Positions 1 through 11,234 of a stretch of DNA of 64,000 bases are shown piece after piece (position 1 is the stretch's first letter; each line of letters starts with the position of its first letter). The DNA comes from Hemerocallis citrina. Its lineage: Eukaryota > Streptophyta > Magnoliopsida > Asparagales > Asphodelaceae. A program made the translations under genes and the position numbers. The stretch spans positions 172,487,004 through 172,551,003 of the forward strand of contig CM030368.1 in assembly GCA_017893485.1 (NCBI GenBank), in the 5' to 3' direction. The notes under the pieces are model-generated. The model saw nothing but the letters and a program-made list of their open reading frames with translations, was not told the origin of the DNA and searched no databases.

Positions 1-1107
1 TCTTTTTGCAATATATTTTCCAAATTCGTTGGTTTACTAAGTCTGTATATTTAACTTTAATCTATTAACTCTCGGCAAAAAGGAACTTGTTTTTCATTGC
101 ACCAGGGATTTGTTATTATACCATTTTCATTGATTTCTTCACCAACTACATGCTTGGTAGCTTGAATGTTTTTATTATTAATATTGCCTTGGAAATGAAA
201 TTATCTCATGAAACTATATAGTTATCAAAACTTTGAATTGATTATAATTCTTTTTGAGGAGTTGAGATATTCCCGGTTTACTCACCCCAAATCCGCGGTT
301 ATCTAACAATTCTAATCCCTGCTCCTATCTAATAAACAAACCTAGAATAAACGCTATGCATTCTAGGTTTGATTATGCCTATTACTTGCAAATATTTACA
401 AATGAAATTACTTAAATTAGGTTTTTGATTATGCCGATTACTTGCATTTTATGTTTGATTATGCCTTGGGTTGATCTTCATATTGTTTACTGCAACCCAC
501 ATGCAAATTACTTAAATTAGACAAAAATTGCCACCCATTCTGAACCCTACTCGCCACATCCACAACTCTACTTGACGAAGCGATAGGAGCTGAAGTCATT
601 GAAAATTTGGAACCATCCTCAGAAACACGATAAGCTTATGGCTTTATCTGTTGCTTACTCCCTGGCTTGAACCCTCGACCTCCTCTTTCATCACATGGGG
701 TGCCTCTTCGAACTTCATAAATTCCTTTTTTTCCTCTCTCTACCATTGTTAGAGTGTTACTGTACCGTGTTTGTTGGTTCTCCATGTGCCTTGTTTGTGC
801 CTTGTTTGTGGTGTGCTTATGGCTCTATCTGAGTAGGACAGTAGGGGGTATCACTAGCGTTTGTGTACTGCATGCTGACTGTATTGTGTGGTGGGTGAGG
901 GTGCATGTGTTTGTTTCAATTTGTCCTTGAAGAATTAGTGTTCCTTGATTTGACCTTATGATAATGGATTTTATGCCGTCTTAATTAATCTAGCACAATG
1001 AGAAACTCCATTAAATTGTACTGACTTCTTTGGAACAATCTACAGCATTGTGCACGTGACTACCACTCCTTACTGTCCTTTTAAAGCCTGACCCTAGGTA
1101 TTCTAAG
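1..1107. other. AT-rich intergenic DNA, no gene recognised
   Basis: No convincing coding region, RNA gene or transposon terminus is seen. Between about 355 and 525 a phrase containing 'taggtttgattatgcc' and the string 'caaattacttaaattag' recur with changes, which looks like short degenerate local duplication. Confidence 0.5.
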
Positions 1108-1278
1108 ATGCCCAGAAAAGAAAGGGAGGCCTTTTGGATTAGATATGCCGATGATATGATTAGGAAGCAGAAAACATCATCTGATTCAAAGAAGAGGCCA
1201 AATCGAGAAGGAATAGATGCAAACTCATTAGCTGATTACCCCAGAAAATCCCCGAGGAGATCTCATGGAAGGATGTAG
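1108..1278 (+). CDS. Doubtful 56-codon ORF, possibly one exon of an unknown gene
   Basis: An ATG at 1108 opens 56 codons ending in TAG at 1276-1278. The product is strongly basic and charged (starts MPRKEREAFWIRYADDMI, then rich in Lys, Arg and Ser). Its composition is less AT-biased than the flanks and looks more like real coding sequence than chance, which is why it is listed although it is short. I do not recognise a family. No signal peptide or membrane segment is present. It could be the last exon of an otherwise lost or unseen gene, a gene fragment carried by a transposon, or chance. Confidence 0.22.
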   Translation: MPRKEREAFWIRYADDMIRKQKTSSDSKKRPNREGIDANSLADYPRKSPRRSHGRM

Positions 1279-2588
1279 ATTATTGACCCCACTTAACAGT
1301 CATTTTGTTTCAGCTTTTATCTTGACCACTGATTAGTTGGCAGATTGAAAGTAACAGTTTTAATATATATCAAATAGAAAGTAACAGTTCTCCAATTTCA
1401 GATTGCTGTACCAGATTATACTTTGGAAAGCTAAGGATGCTACAGATGTTTGTTATAGTTTATGCAAAGCATGCATTTGAATGTTCGTTTAACAGTGCTA
1501 AAATACCAAAGTAATGGTGAGGATCGAGAATTTTATTTAATTAACAATTCTTCTATGCAGTTTTGGTGAATATTTATGTATGTTCTACATAATGAACTTG
1601 GATCTTGTCACATGTTGGTTATATTGTATTATATTGGGTACTTCATTCAGAAGCAATTTTGCTGAATATGTAAGTATGTTTTAAAGTCAAATAAATGATG
1701 CTCCCTATTTATTTAAGTCGATCAAAATGTACTCCATTTGTGCTGGGTATGTTTGTTAATTAGTATAGAGATACGCATATACAACTGAGCCAGATCTTAA
1801 TTCCGGTTAGGTTTGTGTGCACGCCAATGCCAATTAAGTATAAACTACTTGATCTCTAGTGCCAATAGGTGTAGTGATTATGCTCATTGCTAGCAAGTTG
1901 AAGGTTGGATAGTTTGAATCCTATTTGCACCAATCCCCCTGCTAATTCTGCACCAATTCCCATTAGGGGTTGTCTGACTTAAGAAAATAAAATTATAGAA
2001 ACAAAGATAAATTTTGCTACTAAAAGTCATTGGCAAATGAATTTTAAATGACTTGATTTTACATATTTACACTAATTTAGATGTGAAAATTGAAGGAAAG
2101 CAAAAGAGAAGCAAGCCATGAAATTGTTTTGCATTATTTAGAGACACGAAAAAGTGAAAGCAAAAGTCACCTACAGTCCATATCAACCCTCTTCAGACAA
2201 TTATTTAGAATCAACTCAGCTATACTGTAACTGTCTAACATACAGACATAAACAAATTGCATCATGAAATTATCCATCCATAACTTAATATTCCTATTAT
2301 CGATTACGATCACCATCCACATCCACGACATCCCAATCCATACCACAACATAAAAAACACCCCAAATTTGTTTATCAATCTTTGTCACAAAAACCATAAT
2401 CCATCACCTTCTCCCCATTATACACAACACAAAAAACATAATCCAACTGAAGAAAAAAGCCAACTTTCTTCAAAATTCCTTCTCGTCCTCCCTCCTAACC
2501 ATTTTATTCCAATCCATCTCTTTCCAAATTAATTAAGAACCACATACAAAAACTATCAGAGGAGATCTTGCTTACTCCCTGTTATACA
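1279..2588. other. AT-rich intergenic DNA, no gene recognised
   Basis: Only short open frames of shadow type are present. No element termini, no tRNA-like boxes and no coding similarity were recognised. Confidence 0.5.
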
Positions 2589-2765
2589 CAACACTAAGCC
2601 CATTGCCTACACCTACAACACTACAAACTCTACAGTACAAACTCTTCGAAATCAATAATCTCACAGCAGTACAAACTCTTCCCTTTATCAATGCTCGCTA
2701 TACTACTACTCCCTCCCCTAACAATCTCCGAACCAACAACACTAAGCCCATTGCCTACACCTACA
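2589..2765. repeat. 29-bp exact direct duplication, 148 bp apart
   Basis: Positions 2589-2617 and 2737-2765 carry the same 29 bases, beginning 'caacactaagcccattgcc'. The rest of the 148-bp spacing is only loosely similar. The region around it also repeats 'acaaactctt'. Function unknown; probably a local slippage duplication. Confidence 0.7.
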
Positions 2766-3011
2766 GAATTATCCAGCATTTCCAATATCGAAATCAACAA
2801 AATTTCCCTTAATCCCTCCCAAACCACCCACATTGCCTTCCTTCAATACCCAAATATCACAATACAAACATATGTGCTTTTAATCTAAGAAATTCACAAT
2901 ACCCAAACATATGTGCTTTTAAAGAAACACCATAGTCTTGTCTCTCTCAATACCCAAATCTCTAAAAGATACCTAAATCTCTCAATACCCAAATCTCTCT
3001 CAATACCCAAA

Positions 3012-3881
3012 TTAGTCAATCTCTCTCAATTCTTCTAATCGATGGTTGGATTTTGTATAACCAACAAAAACAGCACCAACAAAAACAACACAATCTCTCT
3101 CAATACCCCAAGCACAAAAACAGAACAATTTTGTTGGATTTTGTATACCTGAGATGGTGAAATCGACTGGATTTTGTAGGGGGTCGCTGATTCTGAAATC
3201 GATGGTGAAATCGACTGGAGGTGAGAGCAAAAGGGAGGAGGAGGGGGTTGGCGACTGGAGATGGTGAAATCGACTGGATTTTGTAGGGGGCGCTGATTCT
3301 GAAATCGATGGTGAAATCGACTCGAGGTGAGAGCGGAAGGGAGGAGGAGGGGGGTTGGCGACTGGAGGTGGGGGGCGCTGAAGAGGCAGCGGAGGTGGTG
3401 GGGGCGCTGAAGAGGCACCAGAGGTGGCCGGCAGAGAGTGAGGTGGTGGTCACTGATGGATGAGAGCGGAAGGGAGGAGGAGGGTGTTAGGATCGGGAGG
3501 TGGGGGGGGGCGCTGAAGACGGCCCGATGGTGGGGGGTGCTGAAAAGGCGACGGAGCGGAGGTGGGGGGTGCTGAGGAGGCGACGGAGCGGAGGTGGGGA
3601 AGAGAGAGGGAGACTGAGAGAGAGCGGGGAGATAGAGAGAGGGAGATAGTGAGAGAGCGTGTGGGAGGGAGAAAGAGAGAGAGAACAGGGAGAAAGAGAG
3701 AGAGAACGGGTTGTTTTTTGGGGAAAGAGAGAGTGTGTGTGTATGTGGGGGGGTTTTTGAATTTGTGGAGTTTGAAATTTGGGCGGTAAAATATATTTCG
3801 TGAGAGTAGATCTGGTCCATTGATTTTGGGATAGATTGAATGTGAGCCACTTGATAGCTTTCATTGTAATTTATTATATAG
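3012..3881 (-). promoter_or_regulatory. CT-rich (minus strand) leader or promoter-like tract, possible 5' UTR
   Basis: Read on the minus strand this stretch goes from AT-rich DNA (about 3780-3880) into long CT runs (about 3600-3735) and then into Pro/Ser-rich frames that end at a possible splice donor 'ctcag|gtata' near 3149. That is how many plant promoters and 5' UTR introns look. The long open frames here come from low-complexity GGAGG/GAGA tracts and have no recognisable domain, so I do not call a protein. The right edge is the break of the adjoining LTR. An alternative is a gene piece carried by a transposon. Confidence 0.25.
3151..3363. repeat. Two tandem copies of a 107-bp GC-rich unit
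   Basis: The phrase 'gagatggtgaaatcgactgg' starts at 3151 and again at 3258, and most of the intervening 107 bp is repeated with small changes. A partial third copy begins near 3361. Each unit also holds an internal echo of 'gatggtgaaatcgact'. Confidence 0.75.
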
Positions 3882-4602
3882 ATTTCGACATTTGAAAACC
3901 AATACATAATTGTTCATAACCAAAGATGTTTTCTCACACATAATTCACCACAATGATGTTCGCTTACCCATTGATAACTAAGATGGTTTTAGAGCACAAA
4001 ATCAACTTCATAAGTGAGTAAAAACCTCCATTTTTATTAATTAATCTACACATGATGCATTCATTTATTTATATGCAAAAGGACATTCTTTCAAATTTTC
4101 CACATGGTAAATATCACAATAGGGAAATTCATTACATCTATTAACAAACAATTCAATTAATTCAATTAACACACTATTCTAATTTAGCATTTTTAATCAA
4201 TAAGCATGGCTCAATTCCTTACTAGTAAATTTCACATAATTGCAATTTAAACATAACTAACATGCATTCTTATGTTTATAACAATGAGAAACATACATTT
4301 TTACTCATAGGCAATAACTCTAGTAATCAATCAACACACGTTTGCTAATTAACAATTTTCTTCTAATTAGACAAGCATGTATTTCATTTCAACTAGTAGT
4401 TAATAATAATAATTCAATTATCATTCCCTAGCATGAATTCTACTATAGAAGTCATGAGAAACACCCACCTTTTGAAGAAAACCCAATTATGAAAAATCCT
4501 CTAAAGCCTCCTAGATTGTGAGCAAGTGCCTTCTCCTCCTAGATTGCAATGCACAAACTTCTCCTCCTTGCTCCTTGCCAAAAACCGAGAGCCTCCAAGA
4601 TT

Positions 4603-4628
<26 letters not shown>

Positions 4629-4633
<5 letters not shown>

Positions 4634-5290
4634 AGCCGGCCTCCAAGGGGGAACACAACACACAACTCACACACTAATATGTATATATATCTCCTTTAAT
4701 ATTTGCTTGAATGCAGAATACAAGTAGGAAGGGGGGGGGGGGGGTATTTATACTAGTTTTAAAGTAGATTGGAGGGCTAGGATTGATTGGATAGTTGTAG
4801 AATGGAGGGCTAGGATAGGAGTAGAAGTTATAGCAACCACCCAGGGGGGGGGGGTTAATAGCCGGCCTCCAAGGGGGAACACAACACACAACTCACACAC
4901 TAATATGTATATATATCTCCTTTAATATTTGCTTGAATGCAGAATACAAGTAGGAAAGGGGGGGGGGGGGGTATTTATACTAGTTTTAAAGTAGATTGGA
5001 GGGCTAGGATTGATTGGATAGTTGTAGAATGGAGGGCTAGGATAGGAGTAGAAGTTATAGCAACCACCCAGGGGGGGGGGGGGGTTAATAGCCGGCCTCC
5101 AAGGGGGAACACAACACACAACTCACACACTAATATGTATATATATCTCCTTTAATATTTGCTTGAATGCAGAATACAAGTAGGAAAGGGGGGGGGGTAT
5201 TTATACTAGTTTTAAAGTAGATTGGAGGGCTAGGATTGATTGGATAGTTGTAGAATGGAGGGCTAGGATAGGAGTAGAAGTTATAGCAAC
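4629..5290. repeat. Triplicated LTR promoter segment (226-230 bp units) separated by poly-G runs
   Basis: Units start at 4629, 4855 and 5085, each with 'ttaatagccggcctccaagg', and each holds the minus-strand TATA box and the promoter-proximal LTR sequence. The join between units is a G run of 11 to 14 bases after 'caaccaccca'. A 27-base G run (4602-4628) precedes unit 1 and shorter G runs lie inside each unit beside the TATA box. The third unit runs on into normal LTR sequence. Other LTRs of this family in the window have one copy. Copy number and run lengths are places where assemblies commonly err. Confidence 0.9.
4745..5205 (-). promoter_or_regulatory. Three TATA boxes (TATAAATA, minus strand)
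   Basis: 'tatttata' on the plus strand occurs at 4745-4752, 4972-4979 and 5198-5205, one per tandem unit. It corresponds to the single TATAAATA of the other family LTRs (30207 and 38681), so it is the LTR pol II promoter in triplicate. Confidence 0.7.
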
Positions 5291-5758
5291 CACCCACACA
5301 CAAATAAACAACCCATGCACACACACACCCACTCTCCCATTCTCCATGCACCAACCGGCCCCAAATTACTGTGCATTGCACACTACGTGCATCGCACGTG
5401 CCACCTAGTACCCTTATTTAGAAGTTTGTACAATTTAATTAATCAAAATGTTCACCATTTGTCTCTACATGACAAGTGTGACCATTTAATTGATTTATTA
5501 AATTGGTGAGCTTCACAATTAGTGGGCTTAGGCTTGTGGGCCAAAACAACAAATTAATAATTAATTAAAGTGGGCTAAAACAATTAATTAGTGTTTTAGG
5601 CTTTAGAAATAGGCTTTTAGAAAAATGAAGGAAAATAATTTTTCATACTAAAATGAGATTTTATATAAAATAAATAGATAATATACACATGATGTTTGCA
5701 CGTGTACAACACGTGAAAAATAATATTTTTATTAAAAATGAAATTTTAGGGTATTACA

Positions 5759-7084
5759 ATAGTATCCAGTTAGCCCAAGAAAACTCCTGATTTCTTTCAC
5801 TGTAGTAGGCCTTCCACAATCCTTCACCGCTTCTATCTTCTGCGGATCAGTTGCCACTTCCTCCTTAGAAAGGATGTGACCTAGGAATGCCACTTCAGAT
5901 TTCTAGAAACCGCACTTGGACAACTTGGCATACAACTCATGCTCCTGATGCTTCTTCAAAACTGCTGCCAGATGCTCCATGTACTCCTCCTTCGACTTGG
6001 AGTACACAAGAATATCGTCGATAAACACCACGGCGAAAGAATCAATAAACGGCCTCAGAACTCTGTTCATTATATCCATAAAAATTGCAGGTGCATTCGT
6101 TACTCCAAACGGCATAAAAAAGAATTCGTAATGCCCATGTCGAGTTCTGAACACAGTCTTATGCACATCTTCAGTCTTCACTCGAACTTGATGATATCCT
6201 GATCGAAGATCTATATTGAAGAAGACAACTACTCCTTGTAGGCGACCGAATAGGTCGTCAATTCGGGGAATAGGATATTTGTTCTAAACATTGACCTTAT
6301 TTAGCTCCCGATAACCGATGCACATCCTCATCGAACCATCCTTCTTTTTTACCAATTGCACCGGTGCTCCCTAGGGCGACGCACTCAGTTGAATAAAGCC
6401 TTTCTCCAACAGTTCCTCAATCTGTCGTTTGATCTCATCATGCTCCACAGGCGCCATCCTATATAGTGCCTTGGAAATGGGTGCACTCCCTGGGTGAATA
6501 GTAATGCTGAACTCCACATCACGATGCGGGGGTAACCCAGGAAAATCCTCCAAGAACACAGTCGGGCAATCCCGAACCACAGGAATTTGCTGCACCTCTA
6601 CTGGAACATCCCTCTTGCTAATAGCTGCCACCAGCCCATAACATCTCTTCTTCCCTTGGAAAGTGACTTCAGGGCCACCTGGAGCCTTCACTGTTACTTT
6701 CTTGGTCTTGCACGTGATGCTTGCACTGTATACCGACATCCAATCAATGCCAATGATAACAGTGACTCCCAAGACATTGAGCTCCATCAGATCAATCCCA
6801 AAAATTCTATCCCCAATCTCGATCTCGCAGTCCGCATAGTACGGATCAGTGGTTAAAGTCTCCCTTGATAGATTAGCTACCGCCAAGACCTTGCCTGGAA
6901 AGACTTTCGATTTGACTCCCAAAACTTTAGCAAACTTAGGTGATACAAAAGTGTGAGAGGATCCAGTATCGAACAAAACAACAGCTTTCTTTCCATTAAA
7001 AATAAGTTCTCCTGTTACATAACACACACTCGTTACATAACAGTTCACTATAAAAGCGGGAAAAAGAGAAACAACATAAAACAC
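5759..7084 (-). pseudogene. Chromovirus protease and partial reverse transcriptase (broken)
   Basis: Reading leftwards from 7084, a retropepsin with the active-site motif [10 protein letters not shown] is followed by the linker and the start of reverse transcriptase (EKGFIQLSASP, then CIGYRELNK). After a TAG at 6284-6286 come [12 protein letters not shown], the fingers/palm and the catalytic FIDDILVYS motif (within 5903-6181), then a TAG at 5903-5905 where the family has Trp (F-W-K). The frame is also shifted or stopped near 6373 and 6181-6240. The sequence runs to 5759 at a point equal to about 35976 of the plus-strand element, where the LTR begins. RNase H, integrase and chromodomain are absent. 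Product when intact: polyprotein for processing and cDNA synthesis in the virus-like particle. Confidence 0.9.
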
Positions 7085-7086
7085 TC

Positions 7087-8117
7087 CTAAACATCCTCCC
7101 TCGTATTAATGATGATGTGATCCACCTCATCAGCATCAGCTTCAGTCAAGGCAAATACTTGCCCCTGCTGGTACGACTTCTTCCCAACTTGCTGCATTGG
7201 TCCACTACGGGTGACATTCTGCGGCTTGGGGCATTGAGACTTGTAACGTCCCATCTCACCACAGTTAAAGCAAGTCACCACCAGAGGTCTCACCCAATTG
7301 TTTTTGGGTCTCCCAGCTATGTTGACAGCATTCGCTCCTGTTGGTTTGAACCTCTGAGCCGGCGACTGTCCCCTAAAATTGCAAGAAACTGTGGGCCTCT
7401 TCCCAACATTCCAGTTGGTTGTCCAATTCTGAACAGCATGGAACTTCTTCATATCTGCCTTAGTGGCTGCATCCCGTTTGACCAACTTGTCAAACCTCCT
7501 TATACCAAGGGGATCATCCTGGATCTCAGACTTGGCCTCAAACCATGCTCAAACTTTCGAGCCTTCTTCTCCTCGTCCATCACCAGTTTGGGTGCAAACC
7601 TCGAGAGCTGAGTGAACCTTGTCTCATACTCCCTAACCGACATGCCGCCCTGCTACAGCGTCAAAAATTCCATGTCCTTCTTCTCCTGGACGTCGGATGG
7701 AAAATAATGACTGCGGAACTCCTTCAAGAATTCCTCCCAGCCAAGAACAATATCTCCCATCATCCGCTTCATCGACTGCCACCACACAGCCGCATCCTTC
7801 TCGAACTACAGCATAGCCAACTTCACCTTGCTGCCCTCCGGAGTCTCCAAGACTTTGAAGATAGTCTCTACCTGTCGGATCCAGTTGTCAGCTGTGTCAG
7901 GGTCGGACTTCCCCTCAAATACGGATGGTTTCATCCGCTTGAATGATTCCACGAGTTTGATTGCTTTGGGTACTGGATTCACAGGCACTCTTCCTTGGTT
8001 CTGATTCATGGCAACGGCATTGAGTGTCTAATAGACTCTCGCTAGTTCCATTTCCAAGTCCAGACCTTCTCCGCTTCTAGCTCTTCTTTCGACCATGTTC
8101 TGATGCAAAAGATCCAT
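7087..8117 (-). pseudogene. Chromovirus gag (capsid and nucleocapsid), broken
   Basis: The start is set at 8117 because the plus-strand copy has the same ATG (33621) followed by the same residues (MDLLHQN). The capsid-type gag domain contains FEGKSDPDTADNWIRQVE, FEKDAAVWWQSM, and GGMSVREYETRFTQLSRFAP. The zinc knuckle near the C-terminus reads CFNCGEMGRYKSQC, so the His of the CCHC set is Arg. Several in-frame stops occur (for example after KVKLAML, where the family has LQFEKD) and the frame shifts near 7500. The zinc-knuckle change would be expected to weaken RNA binding. Confidence 0.88.
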
Positions 8118-8239
8118 TAAATTCAAAGTAGAAAACATGAATTTAAGTCAACTTTTCATTTCATTGAATTCCAAACTTTATACATTCGAATTTAAAACAT
8201 TTCTGACATCAAATGAAAGCAGTAAGAAGACACAATATT

Positions 8240-8651
8240 CTAGTTCCTACGGTTCCTCTTGGCTTCTCGAAGCTCTTCCCGTAGTTCCGCCACTTCTTCC
8301 TTCATTACATCGTACATGTTTTTCCTCTTCTCGAGTTCCCAAACACGATGACTGAGAGTTGCAATGCTCTCCTTTCACTTTGTACACTGTGCCTGCAACA
8401 GCTTCGCTCTCTCTCTCTCTCTGAGTGTCTACCTGCCTCTGAAGAGACAAAATGAGACTACTCGGAAGTGGTTCTTCCTCGTCGGAGGAATCATCGAATG
8501 AATCCGGAGGTGGAGTGATCTCCCGGGACTCAAGACATTCCTCTTCAAATTCTTCAGGATCTTCTTCGTCTGAATCAGCTTGCCCAGGGTAGTAATCCTC
8601 CTTACCTATGTCCCAGTTGCCATCTCCAGCTGGGTCGAAGTGGTCTGCCAT
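8240..8651 (-). pseudogene. Accessory ORF upstream of gag: acidic, coiled-coil protein (ORF0)
   Basis: ATG at 8651 opens MADHFDPAGDGNWDIG, followed by an acidic stretch (DSDEEDPEEFEEE), a Ser/Asp-rich linker and a heptad-like region (SLILSLQRQVDTQRE onward). A CT microsatellite in the coiled-coil part has shifted the frame, and the original end is a TAG at 8240-8242 after a Lys/Arg/Asn-rich tail. The plus-strand element has the same ORF in the same place (33092-33497), so it is a family feature rather than chance. It lies between the primer site and gag. I know no function; the acidic plus coiled-coil make-up suggests a self-associating adaptor, which is inference. Confidence 0.65.
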
Positions 8652-8795
8652 CTTAGAGAAAGGAGAAGAAGAAGCATAAATCTTAGAGCAACATAAATGT
8701 AAGCAACTTACATTTAAATCTTTAGAGTCAACATACGCTCTAATGTCCACTTCTAGGTTATCATTCCTTATAAATTTGTATTACTTGGAAGCGTG

Positions 8796-8807
8796 GCTCT
8801 GATACCA
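8796..8807 (-). promoter_or_regulatory. Primer binding site, tRNA-Met type
   Basis: The minus strand reads TGGTATCAGAGC, three bases inside the LTR end at 8811. This is the standard plant primer site complementary to the 3' end of initiator tRNA-Met. Confidence 0.92.
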
Positions 8808-10029
8808 CTCTGTAACACCCCGAATTCCAAAACAGACTGAATCCAGAGTTCCACAAGATCTTTACACTTCTCTTCGTACAATTTTACAGGAATTAAAAAC
8901 TTTTGTTACATCAGAGTTTACATTTACATTACATATTTACAGCGGAAGAAATTTACAACAAATTACATGAATAGAAATGTACAACACTTGAATCATTCTT
9001 TCAGCAGCATACAAACTTTAGTCTTGTTAATCACTTTACCCTGCATAGAAACTGTGGGCATGTCAGTTTATTACAACCGACGAAATATTATCCATGGCTA
9101 TCCTCTTTATGCTGAACAGTATAACGATTTTCAAATACTTAAACAAACCACAAACTTGATCACAAACAAATCTACAAGGAACTATCTTATTGATGTCGTG
9201 TTGTGCGGTACACCTAGTCCTTAATGTAGTTATGTTTGTTACAAGACACTAATGCGCACTTGTTTAGATTCTATGCATCCCATACAACATAGGTTTGAGG
9301 GAAAGCCCTTAACCGTTCTTCATCTTGTAGGGTTATATAATATGACCCAAATCTTGTAGGGAAAGCCCTCCACTATACCGGTCTTAGCCATTTATATAAT
9401 ATGACCCAAATCTTGGTCTTTTCATTTCAAATCTCATTTCAACAATCTCTTTTTCAATGCCGGTATGAGGCTTAGCTACACTCTAGTTCTCAATTTCGAT
9501 GTATAATCACAAAAATTGAGTTTTCATACTCATATAGTCTTTTTCATAGTTCAAATAAATTTCCATCTCTTTTCTATAATTCAGCTTCATACATAAGTTC
9601 AATTTCAATTTATAACATTCTCATTCAAACAAATAAGTCTCAATAATTCCATTTAATTTCTGTACTATTATTTCCTTTTCTCCAAAATCAAGATCATATT
9701 TCATTTATCTTTCAAATGCGTACATTACCCAAATAAAGAACACAATCCATAAACGAATACATTACAAGTTTTTTTTTATACAAGATTCTCTTTTATAATT
9801 TGGTATAACTCCTCATGGATAAAAATCCCTTTTTTATACTTATGCAAATATCAATTATATAGGGTTCTACTCAATTTTTACATCTCACACTCTTTAATTT
9901 AAATCAAAATAGTGTGCAAATATTTTTCATGAAGTCCATAGATTTTTATAATAATTATAATATTTTTTCCCGAATTTTAAAAATAAAAAATCACAAAAAA
10001 AATATTAAAACCGAAAAAGGGGTTTTAAA

Positions 10030-10290
10030 ATGCCGAGTTCAGGAATTGAACCAGCGACCAAAGCTAAGGCCAACGCTACAGTGTAGTGCACTGTGGCGCA
10101 CGCGCTAACCAGAAAGGACAGGGCGCAACTACGTCATGGAGAGGGTTTAAATCCCTATGAAACCATTTTTCTGAATTCGGATTTTCCCAACAAAAAAAAA
10201 AAGCCTCTGTTCAGTTTCGAACCCGAGACCCAAGACCAGACCCACACTATAGTGAGCCCACCCAAAAGCACCTGCTAACCAAATAGTCCA
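10030..10290 (-). other. Two tRNA-like A-box/B-box modules inside the LTR
   Basis: Minus strand. Module 1 has an A-box-like TGGTTAGCGCGTG (about 10098-10112) and a B box GGTTCAATTCC (10042-10052). Module 2 has an A-box-like TTTGGTTAGCAGG (10271-10283) and a B box GGGTTCGAAAC (10214-10224). The A box precedes the B box in transcriptional order in both, about 46 nt apart in both. The plus-strand LTRs carry two comparable modules in the corresponding part, so the pair is kept across subfamilies. No folded acceptor stem or CCA end is evident, so these are not tRNA genes. Confidence 0.55.
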
Positions 10291-11226
10291 AGTGGCTAAT
10301 CCGATATGAGTTAGGTTTTTAGGGGTTTGCTTCGAGTTTCGGTTCATTCGAATTTTATAAAAATTACTATTTTCAAATTCGTTTCTTCTCCACTTTCATT
10401 CCAAATTTTCAGATTAAAACTTTTATGAATTTCTAATATATCAGTAACTTAAAACTTAATTTTTGACATAAAAAGTGTAATTTTTCTCTTTGAATACCTA
10501 CAATTTCGAAAATGTACATACAAATGTTGTTTCTTTTATAAGTTTTCATTCAAACTTCTCATGGATCTCTTTTATTATTTTTATTACTATTAACCATACA
10601 TTTCAGTAACAATCATCCCTTTTTCATATTATTAACAAGAGAATTAGCAAAAGTCCCCTTTATCATTTCGACCAACTAAACATTCACTCGTGTCTCCTCA
10701 GTTAGCACAATCAATCAATTAAAGCATGGTACCATGGTCAATTCTAAACTAACAATCACAATTTGCAACTAATTTACATTCTTTTCACATACAATCAACC
10801 ATTGCAATTTTGTCTCATTTTCACAACATGTGGCTAAATTAACTAAAGTTTCTTCTCAATTTTATCAACCATACCCTAGCATGATATCTAATTCGATGTT
10901 TAAGAAAATCACCCATCTTTAATGGAGAGAAAACCAAACAAAACTCCTAGGGATCTCCTACAACGAACAAGTGAAGCCTTCTCCTCCTAGATCGAGCCAC
11001 CAAAAACCACCTCCTCCTTGTGCTAGATAGAACCCGAGCCTCCCCTTCTTGTTCCTTGGTGTAGTCTGGCCTCCCCTCCTTGAGTTGAAGAAACACACAC
11101 TAGAAATCAATTTTTTAATCTCACAAACTACTCAATCTTTTGTCTCACTAAATTGCCTCTCTTTCTTTCTTTCTATTCTTTTCTTTTCAAAATTTTAAGT
11201 GTGAGAATGAAGAGTGTAGGAAGGGG

Positions 11227-11234
11227 TATTTATA
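11227..11234 (-). promoter_or_regulatory. LTR TATA box (TATAAATA)
   Basis: Minus strand TATAAATA followed by CCCCTTCC. Same position in the LTR as the TATA boxes at 30207 and 38681. Confidence 0.7.

Larger units (their letters stand above)
3882..5758 (-). repeat. Truncated 3' LTR of minus-strand chromovirus
   Basis: The minus-strand sequence starting at 5758 (TGTAATACCCTAAAATTTC) follows the LTR start at 29641 and 38113 base by base for long stretches, including the 'ttttggcccacaag' and 'cacacttgtcatgtagac' segments. Similarity ends near 3882 inside the part that reads 'ggttttcaaatgtcg' in all copies. The second part of the LTR, which carries the tRNA-like modules in the other copies, is lost. 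Confidence 0.85.

Noticed and set aside
2619..2640. CACTACAAACTCTACAG resembling a CACTA terminus
   Set aside because: No matching inverted end, no subterminal repeats and no 3-bp duplication were found nearby.
3035..3907. Open frame of 290 codons on the minus strand
   Set aside because: It is Ser/Pro/Leu low-complexity from CT-rich repeats, crosses the LTR break, and overlaps equally open frames in other phases.
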